6,507 nucleotides of DNA. It comes from Elusimicrobiota bacterium (GTDB taxonomy: Bacteria > Elusimicrobiota > Elusimicrobia > UBA1565 > JACRDR01). The notes beneath the pieces are model-generated. The model had not been told where the DNA came from and searched no databases. It saw nothing but the letters and a program-made list of their open reading frames with translations. Where the stretch lies: the NCBI GenBank assembly GCA_016212845.1, contig JACRDR010000265.1:1-6507 (forward strand), read 5' to 3'. Of the stretch, positions 1 through 5,403 are shown piece by piece (position 1 is the stretch's first letter; every line of letters begins with the position of its first letter). A program made the position numbers and the translations under genes.

Positions 1-447
1 GCCTCCCCAGGTGAAGGCGGTGTCCACCACGACGCCGAGGGGCGCGAACGGGGCGCTGTCGCGGTCGTCGAGCGACAAGTCCTGCGCCGGATCGCCGATC
101 TTGTAGCCGAACATGGCGTCAGACCACTCGAGCGGCCGCCCGATCGCCTTCGCGTAGGGATCGAGCAGAAGCTTCTTCGGGTTGAAGCGGTGGCCGGCGG
201 CGGGTTCGTGGGGCCCGTGCACGCGGTAGCCGTAGAGCTGCCCGGGACGGACGTCGGGGAAGTAGCCGTGCCAGATTTCGTCCGTCCGCTCCGGAAGCGG
301 AAGGCGCGTCGACTCTCGAGCGGCGTCCTTCCCGTCGAAGAGGCAAAGCTCGACTTTGGTCGCGTGTTTCGAAAACAGCGCGAAGTTCACTCCGGCGCCG
401 TCCCAGACGGCGCCGAGCGGATACGGCTTTCCGGGCCAGACCCTCAC
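1..447 (-). CDS. glgX: Glycogen debranching enzyme GlgX, N-terminal part (gene runs off the left edge)
   Basis: The 149 codons present read as the N-terminus of GlgX, the GH13 isoamylase-type enzyme that removes alpha-1,6 branches from phosphorylase-trimmed glycogen in the cytoplasm. The N-terminal carbohydrate-binding (CBM48) module is recognisable: RVWPGKPYPLGAVWDGAG at residues 2-19, NFALFSKHATKVELCLFD at 21-38, then WHGYFPDVRPGQLYGYRVHG at 59-78 and FNPKKLLLDPYAKAI at 88-102. Full-length GlgX is about 700 residues, so the catalytic (beta/alpha)8 domain lies outside the window. The start is a GTG. An in-frame TGA at 453-451 sits only two codons upstream, so no longer version is possible. 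There is no well-spaced Shine-Dalgarno, and a -10-like TATAGT ends 5 nt before the GTG. The gene is divergent from the 552-1235 gene. Family assignment is firm; the truncation is only the window edge. Confidence 0.95.
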   Translation of the reverse strand, partial: MRVWPGKPYPLGAVWDGAGVNFALFSKHATKVELCLFDGKDAARESTRLPLPERTDEIWHGYFPDVRPGQLYGYRVHGPHEPAAGHRFNPKKLLLDPYAKAIGRPLEWSDAMFGYKIGDPAQDLSLDDRDSAPFAPLGVVVDTAFTWGG

Positions 448-452
448 GCCTC

Positions 453-458
453 ACTATA
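453..458 (-). promoter_or_regulatory. -10-like element TATAGT for glgX
   Basis: On the minus strand TATAGT (458 to 453) matches the sigma70 -10 consensus at five of six positions and ends 5 nt before the GTG start of glgX. Initiation about 7 nt downstream would place the first transcribed base at or next to the start codon. No good -35 hexamer is visible at 16-19 nt spacing (GGCTCA at 17 nt is a poor match), so the promoter may be weak, activator-dependent or not real. Confidence 0.4.
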
Positions 459-514
459 GCCGCGTCCTTCCCGTCTGAGCCATGCTGCGGCCATGACGGC
501 CTCCGGACTCTTCC

Positions 515-543
515 TTGACTCCGGGGGGGCCGCCCGCTAAGCT
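515..543 (+). promoter_or_regulatory. Sigma70-like promoter of the 552-1235 gene
   Basis: TTGACT (515-520, five of six to consensus) is followed after exactly 17 nt by TAAGCT (538-543), which keeps the key T1, A2 and T6 of the -10 box. The expected transcription start is about 550, next to the ATG at 552, so the mRNA would have little or no leader. The spacer contains a G7 run (523-529). It lies in the 104-bp divergent region shared with glgX. Confidence 0.5.
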
Positions 544-551
544 AAGCGAAC

Positions 552-1235
552 ATGGCCTCCTCCGGGACGCGACCCGAAGCGATATTCCTGTTGGCGCTGG
601 CGATCGTTCCGCCCGTCGCCTGGCTCGGGCTCAAGCCTCCGTCCGGCCGCCCGGTGCCCGCGAACGCCGTGCTCGACAAGGACTCGGGCATCGCCGTCGC
701 TCCTCCCGCCGGCTGGAACGTCGAGCGCAGCATGGCGACGACCGGCGATCGAACCGACCTGTTCACGCTCTCGAAGGAGCAGGGGCTCATCAACGTCTCC
801 GTCACCCCGCTCGACATGCCGCGCGACGAGGGCTCGACGCTGAAGATCCGCGAGTTCATCAAGGTCGCTTTCGGCGGCCGGATCGACAGCTACGGCATCG
901 ACGAGCCGCGGCTCGATCAGGTGGACAACCTGAAAGCGATCAAGCTGAAGGGCCGCGGCGCCAAGGACAAGCAGCAGCTCGGGTTCTTGTGCTGGATCGT
1001 GAAGGGCCCCGGACGCACGATCCTGCTGTTGGCCTACGCCGAGGACGGGCCTTTCGCGCAGCTCGACGAGGACATGCGGCAGGCGATGCTTTCGACCTAC
1101 GTGGTGGACCGGCCGTGGGGCTCGAAGCACCTCTGGGAGCTGGCGTTCGGCAAGCTCCGCCAGGAGATGATCGGCGCCCTCCTCGGCGCGATCTTCGCGA
1201 TTTACCGCCTGATCTTCTCGTCGGTAACGGAGTAG
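552..1235 (+). CDS. Hypothetical membrane-anchored protein with a central PsbP/DUF1795-like domain (tentative)
   Basis: This 227-aa protein is not recognised with certainty. It has an N-terminal hydrophobic segment (about residues 10-27, AIFLLALAIVPPVAWLGL). A soluble middle follows, with the pattern SGIAVAPPAGWNVE (45-58), then alternating polar and hydrophobic strands. A C-terminal hydrophobic or amphipathic helix (about 206-223, MIGALLGAIFAIYRLIFSS) closes it. An 'aPaGW' strand after a membrane anchor recalls the PsbP/Mog1-like fold of DUF1795-type proteins, but this is an impression from pattern only. If both ends insert, the middle domain would be tethered to the membrane at each end. 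The ATG start is fixed by an in-frame TAA at 543-545. There is no Shine-Dalgarno, and a promoter directly upstream suggests a leaderless mRNA. The gene is followed by a hairpin and then the promoter of the glycosyltransferase operon, so it is probably monocistronic. A role cannot be assigned. Confidence 0.8.
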   Translation: MASSGTRPEAIFLLALAIVPPVAWLGLKPPSGRPVPANAVLDKDSGIAVAPPAGWNVERSMATTGDRTDLFTLSKEQGLINVSVTPLDMPRDEGSTLKIREFIKVAFGGRIDSYGIDEPRLDQVDNLKAIKLKGRGAKDKQQLGFLCWIVKGPGRTILLLAYAEDGPFAQLDEDMRQAMLSTYVVDRPWGSKHLWELAFGKLRQEMIGALLGAIFAIYRLIFSSVTE

Positions 1236-1258
1236 CCGCCGCTCATGGGAAGCGGCGG
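1236..1258 (+). terminator. Terminator-like GC hairpin after the 552-1235 gene
   Basis: CCGCCGCT (1236-1243) and AGCGGCGG (1251-1258) form a perfect 8-bp stem with a 7-nt loop, beginning directly after the TAG stop. The 3' flank is ATTAAATATATAAT rather than a clean T-run, so intrinsic termination would be imperfect. The same A/T tract is the -10 region of the next promoter. The position fits punctuation between two transcription units. Confidence 0.5.
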
Positions 1259-1272
1259 ATTAAATATATAAT
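1259..1272 (+). promoter_or_regulatory. A/T island with consensus -10 TATAAT for the glycosyltransferase operon
   Basis: Fourteen consecutive A/T bases stand out in a very G+C-rich sequence. They end in a perfect TATAAT (1267-1272). The expected start of transcription is about 1279, the first base of the TTG start codon. The -35 region is poor: the best match is ATGGGA (1245-1250) at 16-nt spacing, inside the preceding hairpin. The strong -10 may compensate, or an activator may be needed. Confidence 0.6.
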
Positions 1273-1274
1273 CC

Positions 1275-1291
1275 CGCGTTGACAAAACGCG
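1275..1291. repeat. 17-bp palindrome over the TTG start of the YfhO-like gene
   Basis: CGCGTT (1275-1280) and AACGCG (1286-1291) are perfect inverted arms around a 5-nt centre, GACAA. The centre of symmetry lies at 1283, over the predicted transcription start and the first codons of the YfhO-like gene. It could be an operator or, if the transcript begins slightly upstream, a 5' hairpin that buries the start codon. A chance 6-bp match cannot be excluded. Confidence 0.4.
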
Positions 1292-3111
1292 ACTTCACCC
1301 TCCTTTCGGCGCTCTTCCTTATAATAGCCGTACTCTTCGCGCCGCTCATCCTCCGCCCGGGGCTCATGCCGTTCAATTTCGGCGATCTGTGGAGCTACCA
1401 CTATCCCCTGCGGCACCTCGTCGCCGCGCGCGTGGAGCAGGGCCAGCTCCCGTTATGGAACCCTTACATCTTCGCGGGCGTGCCGCTGGCCGCCAACCCC
1501 CAGGCCCTGCTCTTCTACCCGATCGCGCAGCTGCATTATTTCCTCCCGCTCGCCTGGGCGTTCAGCCTCGACGTATTCTTCCACGTCTTCTGGGCCGCGC
1601 TCGGCGCCTTCCTGCTGCTGCGCGCCTGGAAGCTCGACCGCGGCGGCTCGGCCGCCCTCACCGCCGCGTACGCACTCTCCCCGTTCCTGATTTTCCGCGT
1701 GATGCAGGGAGTGCCGACGCATCTTTCCGCGCTCTCGTGGGCGCCCTGGGTCTGGCTGGCGGCGCTGAGCCGGCACCCCCTGCCGATGACGTTCACGTTC
1801 GCGCTGCAGGTGCTCAGCGGCCATCCCCAGTTCGCGCTCATCAACGCGATCGGGCTCGGCCTGTGGGGCCTGATCCGCTCGCCGCGCCGCGCGATCGCGC
1901 TCATCCCCGCCGCGACGCTCGGACTCTTCCTCGCCGCGGCCCAAGTCGCGCCGACGCTCGAGTATCTCCGGCAGTCGGTGCGCGCGGTCTGGGACCCGGG
2001 CCTGGCGCTCGGCTACTCGTTTAAGCCCTCCTACTTCCTGACGCTGGTCGCGCCCAACGCTTTCGGCGACCCGTTCACGGCCGAGTTCCCGTCGGAGTTC
2101 TTCGAGATGATGGGAGTCTACCTCGGGCTCATCCCGTTCGGCTTGGCCGCGTGGGCCTTCGCGACGCTCCGCGGCCGCCGCGCCGCCGCCGTGTGGGCGC
2201 TCGTGGCGGCGGGACTCTTCTTCGGCTGCGGCGACCGCAACCCGGGCTATCTCGCCCTGCAGGCCGCGCTCAAGCTCGACTTCCTGCGCGCGCCGGCCCG
2301 CTGGGGCTTTCTCGTCGTCTGGGGCGTGTGGCTCGCGTCCGCGTCGGGCTGGAAAAAGCTCGCGCCGGGGAGGAAGCCCGCGCTGCTCGCGGCGCTCGCC
2401 GGCCTGACGCTCCTCGATCTCGCGCTCCACGCCTCTCCGTGGCTGAAATCGAGCCGTCCCTCGGACTTCCTCGCGCCCAAGCCCGAAATGTCGAAGCTGC
2501 TATCGGGCGGGACGCGGATGGCGACGTCTCCCGAGATCCAATCGCCGAACAAGACGATGCTCTACCGCCTGCGGAACGCGACGGGCTACGAGGCGTTCTA
2601 TCCCGCCCGCATCGCCCTCTACACGGCGCGGAGCGAGCGCGGCGCCGCCGCCGACGGAAGCCGCACCTACATCCGAAAGTGGGACACGCCCGAGATGAAC
2701 GCCCTCGGCGTGCGCTGGTACCTCTCGCCTCAAGAGATTCCGGGCGACAAGCGCGGCAAAAAAGTCGGCGAGACGTGGGTCTACGAGAATCCCAACGCCG
2801 CGGGGCTCGTCACCGGCGCGGCTTCGTGGTCGGAAGCCTCCGCCGAGCGGATCTCGGCCGAAGCGGCGGCGCCCGGCGACGTCGTCGTCCGGCAGGCGTG
2901 GTTCCCCGGCTGGCGCGCGTGGGAATCCGGCGCCGAGCTGCCCGTGGTCCCGGCCGACGGACTCTTCACCGCGGCGCGCGTTCCGGCGCCCGGACTCGTC
3001 CATTTCGTCTTCTCCCCTCCGAGCTTCCGCATCGGCCTGCTCGTCACGCTCGTCACCGCGTTCATGCTCCTCGGCATCTCGGAGCTGCGCCACCGCGAAT
3101 GGACGTTCTAG
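1279..3111 (+). CDS. YfhO-like GT-C fold membrane glycosyltransferase
   Basis: This 610-aa polytopic membrane protein resembles the YfhO family, GT-C type enzymes thought to transfer sugars from polyprenyl-phosphate carriers on the outer face of the cytoplasmic membrane. TM1 spans about residues 8-25. It is followed by the family's first extracytoplasmic loop, with D36 (candidate catalytic acid) in FGDLWSYHYPLR and then GQLPLWNPYIFAGVPLAANP (55-74) and FYP (79-81). Multiple hydrophobic helices continue to about residue 380, then an extracytoplasmic region to about 580. Its end has the YfhO-type run WFPGWRAW...ADGLFTAARVPAPG. A last TM follows at about 585-601. It is shorter than Bacillus YfhO (about 860 aa). 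TTG is chosen as the start because an in-frame TAA lies at 1261-1263 and the next ATG (codon 30) would delete TM1. No Shine-Dalgarno is visible. It is the first gene of a four-gene operon and overlaps the GT9 gene by 13 bp. The sugar and acceptor are unknown. Confidence 0.88.
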   Translation: MTKRDFTLLSALFLIIAVLFAPLILRPGLMPFNFGDLWSYHYPLRHLVAARVEQGQLPLWNPYIFAGVPLAANPQALLFYPIAQLHYFLPLAWAFSLDVFFHVFWAALGAFLLLRAWKLDRGGSAALTAAYALSPFLIFRVMQGVPTHLSALSWAPWVWLAALSRHPLPMTFTFALQVLSGHPQFALINAIGLGLWGLIRSPRRAIALIPAATLGLFLAAAQVAPTLEYLRQSVRAVWDPGLALGYSFKPSYFLTLVAPNAFGDPFTAEFPSEFFEMMGVYLGLIPFGLAAWAFATLRGRRAAAVWALVAAGLFFGCGDRNPGYLALQAALKLDFLRAPARWGFLVVWGVWLASASGWKKLAPGRKPALLAALAGLTLLDLALHASPWLKSSRPSDFLAPKPEMSKLLSGGTRMATSPEIQSPNKTMLYRLRNATGYEAFYPARIALYTARSERGAAADGSRTYIRKWDTPEMNALGVRWYLSPQEIPGDKRGKKVGETWVYENPNAAGLVTGAASWSEASAERISAEAAAPGDVVVRQAWFPGWRAWESGAELPVVPADGLFTAARVPAPGLVHFVFSPPSFRIGLLVTLVTAFMLLGISELRHREWTF

Positions 3112-4127
3112 TCGTCAAGCTCGGCGCCTTGGGCGACGTCCTGCGCACGACCAGCGTCGTGCGCAGGCTGAAGGCCGTCCATCCGGACGTCCGGGTGACG
3201 TGGGTGACCGCGCGCGCCGCCATGCCGCTGCTCGAGGGCAACCCCGACCTCGAGCGCGTGCTGGCGCTCGAGGACAAACCGAAGCTCGAACGCCGCTTCG
3301 AGCTCGTGCTCAGCCTCGAGGAAGACAAGGCCGCCGCCGCGCTCGCGCTGTCTTCCTGCTCGGGCGAGTTCATCGGCGTTCTCGACGAGGGCGGCCTGCG
3401 ATACACCGACTCCAGCGCGCTCTACTACGACATGAGCGCCCTAAACCGCGATCCCGACGGGACGCTCAAGACCGCCGACCGGCTCAAGGCGGCGAATGCG
3501 CTCGGCTACGCCCGGATCTGGCTCAAGATCCTGGGCTTGCCCGCGCCGAAGCAGGCCGCCGAACTCCGCCCCGTGCTCGTGCTCCGCGACGCGGAGCGCA
3601 AGGCGGCCGCGCGCGGCCTCTGCCTCACGGGCGCGAAAGCCAAGCTCACGCGCGCGATCGGGCTCAACCCCGGCGCGGGCAAGCGCTGGCCCGCAAAACA
3701 GCTCTCCGTCGGGCCGGCCGCGGAGCTCGCCGGAGCGCTCGCCGGACTCGGACGGCCCGTGCTGCTGCTCGGCGGCGCCGACGAGGCGAAGCGCAACCGC
3801 GACATCGCCGCGCGGGCGCCCGCGCCCATCGTCGACGCCGGAACCGCTCGAGGCCTGCGCGAGTTCGCGGCGCTCTTGTCCTGGCTCGCCGCCCTGGTCA
3901 CCACCGATTCCCTCGCGTTTCACTTGGGCACCGCCCTCGGCGTGCCGACCGTCGTCCTCGTCGGCCCCACTTCGGCCGCGGAGCTCGAGCTCTTCGGCGC
4001 GGGCGCGGCGGTCCGGCCGCCGTCGTGCAATTGCTTCTACAAGCCCGAGTGCGCGACGCCGCCGAGCTGCCTGGATAAGCTCGAGCCGGCGAAGGTCGCC
4101 GGCTCGGTAAGGAGGCTGCTCGCGTGA
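3099..4127 (+). CDS. GT9 family (heptosyltransferase-like) glycosyltransferase
   Basis: This 342-aa protein has the GT-B architecture of the GT9 family, cytoplasmic enzymes that add heptose or other sugars to LPS core or related glycans from nucleotide-sugar donors. The N-terminal motif KLGALGDVL (7-15) includes D13, the position of the catalytic Asp in heptosyltransferase I. The donor-domain motif GLNPGAGKRWP starts at residue 188, and TDSLAFHLGTALGVPTVVLVGPTS starts near 269, with D270 and H275. A cysteine cluster CNCFYKPECATPPSC lies near the C-terminus, as in several GT9 members. In the family the 'DSG..H.A' element usually has Gly where L272 is found here, a mild departure. The reading frame is open far upstream, but family alignment places the start at ATG 3099, inside the end of the YfhO-like gene (13-bp overlap). 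A GGAG at 3081-3084 is 14 nt away, too far for a strong site, so reinitiation or coupling is likely. The sugar specificity cannot be read from the sequence. Confidence 0.9.
   Translation: MDVLVVKLGALGDVLRTTSVVRRLKAVHPDVRVTWVTARAAMPLLEGNPDLERVLALEDKPKLERRFELVLSLEEDKAAAALALSSCSGEFIGVLDEGGLRYTDSSALYYDMSALNRDPDGTLKTADRLKAANALGYARIWLKILGLPAPKQAAELRPVLVLRDAERKAAARGLCLTGAKAKLTRAIGLNPGAGKRWPAKQLSVGPAAELAGALAGLGRPVLLLGGADEAKRNRDIAARAPAPIVDAGTARGLREFAALLSWLAALVTTDSLAFHLGTALGVPTVVLVGPTSAAELELFGAGAAVRPPSCNCFYKPECATPPSCLDKLEPAKVAGSVRRLLA
4109..4115 (+). promoter_or_regulatory. Strong Shine-Dalgarno AAGGAGG for the GT2 gene
   Basis: AAGGAGG lies inside the 3' end of the GT9 gene, 8 nt before the GTG at 4124. 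It fixes the GTG as the start and shows that this genome does use Shine-Dalgarno initiation inside operons. Confidence 0.85.
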
Positions 4128-4873
4128 CCGAGCTCCTCCCTCCCGCGCGCGTTTTGATCGTCCTGCCGACCTACAACGAGGCGGAAAACGTCGGTCCGCT
4201 GACGGAGGCGCTCTACGGCCTCGGCGTCGCCGGGCTGCAGGTGCTCGTCGTCGACGATCAAAGCCCCGACGGCACCTCGCAGAAGGCGCGCGAGCTGAGA
4301 GCGCGTTTTCCGGGCCTGCGGCTGATCGAGCGCTCGGGCCCTCCCGGGCGCGGTCTCGCGGGCAAGGACGGCTTCCTCTACGCCCTGGAGCGGCCGGAGA
4401 TCGAAGCGGTCGTGGAGATGGACGCCGATTTCTCCCACCAGCCGCGCCACGTGCCGCAGCTGCTGGCGGCCCTGCGGCACTCCGACGTCGCGATCGGCTC
4501 GCGCCGCGCCGCGGGCGGCCGCGACCGAGACCGCTCGCTCGCCCGGCGCGCGCTCACTTTCCTCGCCAACGCCTACGCGCGCGTGCTCCTCGGCCTGCCG
4601 GTGCTCGACACAAACAGCGGATTCCGCGCCTACACGCGCAAGGCGCTCGAGGCGATCGAGCCCGCGACGCTCCGCTCCACCGGGCCCTCGATCGTCCACG
4701 AGGTGCTCTATCGCGTCGCCCGCGCCGACCTCAAGGTCGCCGAAGTGCCGATCGAGTTCCTCGACCGCAAGGCGGGCGCCTCGAAGCTGACGCTCGCGCG
4801 CCTCGCTGCGGGGTATTTCTGGATCCTCAAACTGCTCGCCGACCGGCTCCGCCGGAGGAAGAAGAAGAAATGA
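4124..4873 (+). CDS. GT2 polyprenyl/dolichyl-phosphate mannose synthase-like glycosyltransferase
   Basis: This 249-aa GT-A fold enzyme resembles DPM1/Ppm1, which transfers a hexose from a GDP- or UDP-sugar to polyprenyl phosphate at the cytoplasmic face of the membrane. Visible motifs are LPTYNEAENV (14-23), VVDDQSPDGT (42-51), the metal-binding MDADFSHQPRHVPQLL (99-114, with D100 and D102), GSR (125-127), DTNSGFRAY (162-170) and VPIEFLDRKAGASKL (208-222). There are no C-terminal TM helices. It ends in a short hydrophobic stretch and a basic tail, RLRRRKKKK, so it resembles the soluble DPM1 class that needs a partner or peripheral membrane contact. The GTG start overlaps the GT9 stop by 4 bp (GTGA) and has a strong Shine-Dalgarno. 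Its location in an operon with a GT-C enzyme suggests it makes that enzyme's donor. Mannose is the family default; glucose or GlcNAc are equally possible. Confidence 0.92.
   Translation: MTELLPPARVLIVLPTYNEAENVGPLTEALYGLGVAGLQVLVVDDQSPDGTSQKARELRARFPGLRLIERSGPPGRGLAGKDGFLYALERPEIEAVVEMDADFSHQPRHVPQLLAALRHSDVAIGSRRAAGGRDRDRSLARRALTFLANAYARVLLGLPVLDTNSGFRAYTRKALEAIEPATLRSTGPSIVHEVLYRVARADLKVAEVPIEFLDRKAGASKLTLARLAAGYFWILKLLADRLRRRKKKK
4854..4858 (+). promoter_or_regulatory. Shine-Dalgarno GGAGG for the YaeQ-like gene
   Basis: GGAGG lies 11 nt before ATG 4870 in an unbroken purine stretch (4854-4870). The same bases encode the arginine/lysine tail of the GT2 protein. The spacing is slightly long, but the site and the ATGA overlap together support the start. 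Confidence 0.6.
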
Positions 4874-5394
4874 AGCTGAGATGCGACCTGCAGATCAACG
4901 AGGGCAAGCGCCGGCTGCTCTTGGTCGGCCACGCGTCCGAATTGCCCGACCATCTCGCGCTCCGGCTGGCGGCGAACGTCCTGTTTTGGGACTACGAGCC
5001 GTCCGCCGAGCTGTCGGCGAAGCATCCCGCGCTCGCCGATCAGGAGTTCGTGCCGGACTGCATCGCCCTCGACGACGGCGGCCGGGTGAAGCTCTGGGTG
5101 GAGGTCGGACGCACGACCGCCAACAAGCTCGACAAGCTGACCAAGCGCTACTCCGACGCGCGGATCGTCGTCCTCACCGGCAACGAGCACGACGCCCGGA
5201 AGATGCGCGAGATCGCCGAAAGCAAGGTCACGCGAACCAAGACTCTCGAGATCTGGTCGTTTACGGCCGCGGACTTCAAGCAGTGGTACGACGCCGTGAA
5301 GGAAGACACCTACGTGGTCGGCGAGGCGAACGGCCACTCGATGAACCTCGTCATCAACGACGTGGCCGTCGCCGCCGATCTCGTCCGGTACTGA
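4870..5394 (+). CDS. YaeQ-like protein (PD-(D/E)XK-type fold), function unknown
   Basis: This 174-aa protein is close in length to YaeQ (about 180 aa), a conserved family with a variant PD-(D/E)XK nuclease-like fold and no settled activity. Visible features are an N-terminal HASE element (21-24) followed by HLALRLAANVLF (28-39). P62-D63 then begins strand FVPDCIALDDGG, and KLWVEVGRTTANKLDKL (74-90) supplies E78 and K86, giving a PD-(14)-E-x-G...K arrangement like that of YaeQ. Strand ARIVVLTGN follows, and the C-terminal part is alpha/beta. No signal peptide or TM is seen, so it is cytoplasmic. The ATG overlaps the GT2 stop by 4 bp (ATGA), making it the last gene of the glycosyltransferase operon. 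Its stop abuts the stop of the convergent gene. The family call comes from pattern memory. If it is wrong, this is a small cytoplasmic protein of unknown role with nuclease-like residues. Whether it cuts nucleic acid cannot be said. Confidence 0.72.
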   Translation: MKLRCDLQINEGKRRLLLVGHASELPDHLALRLAANVLFWDYEPSAELSAKHPALADQEFVPDCIALDDGGRVKLWVEVGRTTANKLDKLTKRYSDARIVVLTGNEHDARKMREIAESKVTRTKTLEIWSFTAADFKQWYDAVKEDTYVVGEANGHSMNLVINDVAVAADLVRY

Positions 5395-5403
5395 CTACCG
5401 GGC
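5383..5403. terminator. Hairpin across the two convergent stop codons (weak bidirectional terminator candidate)
   Basis: CCGGTA (5385-5390) pairs with TACCGG (5396-5401) around a 5-nt loop. One G-T and one G-C pair (5384/5402, 5383/5403) extend the stem. The plus-strand TGA lies in the loop and the minus-strand TAG overlaps loop and stem. There is no T-run on either side, so it is not a typical intrinsic terminator. Confidence 0.3.

Noticed and set aside
119..454. Minus-strand open frame starting at GTG 454, overlapping glgX in another frame
   Set aside because: Its translation is Arg-rich with no pattern, while the frame from GTG 447 matches GlgX residue by residue.
479..495. Direct repeat GCCATG (479-484 and 490-495), 11 bp apart, between the divergent promoters
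   Set aside because: One helical turn spacing is attractive for a regulator site, but two copies of a 6-mer in this composition are not enough evidence.
1279..1284. Perfect -35 consensus TTGACA at the start of the YfhO-like gene
   Set aside because: There is no -10 at 16-19 nt. The nearest TATAAT (1320-1325) is 35 nt away, inside the coding sequence. The hexamer is best explained as the first two codons, TTG ACA.
1320..1325. Second perfect TATAAT early in the YfhO-like gene
   Set aside because: No -35 lies at proper distance, and a transcript from here would lack the codons for TM1. It is probably chance from Leu-Ile-Ile codons.
1453..2430. Long minus-strand open frame opposite the YfhO-like gene
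   Set aside because: Its Arg/Glu/Gly-rich composition is typical of antisense frames in G+C-rich genes, and it opposes a well-supported membrane protein.
2151..3098. Long plus-strand open frame running upstream of the GT9 gene, inside the YfhO-like gene
   Set aside because: It is in frame with GT9 but its translation is Arg/Ala/Pro-rich without domain pattern. The overlapping YfhO-like frame is clearly the coding one, and GT9 homology begins at ATG 3099.
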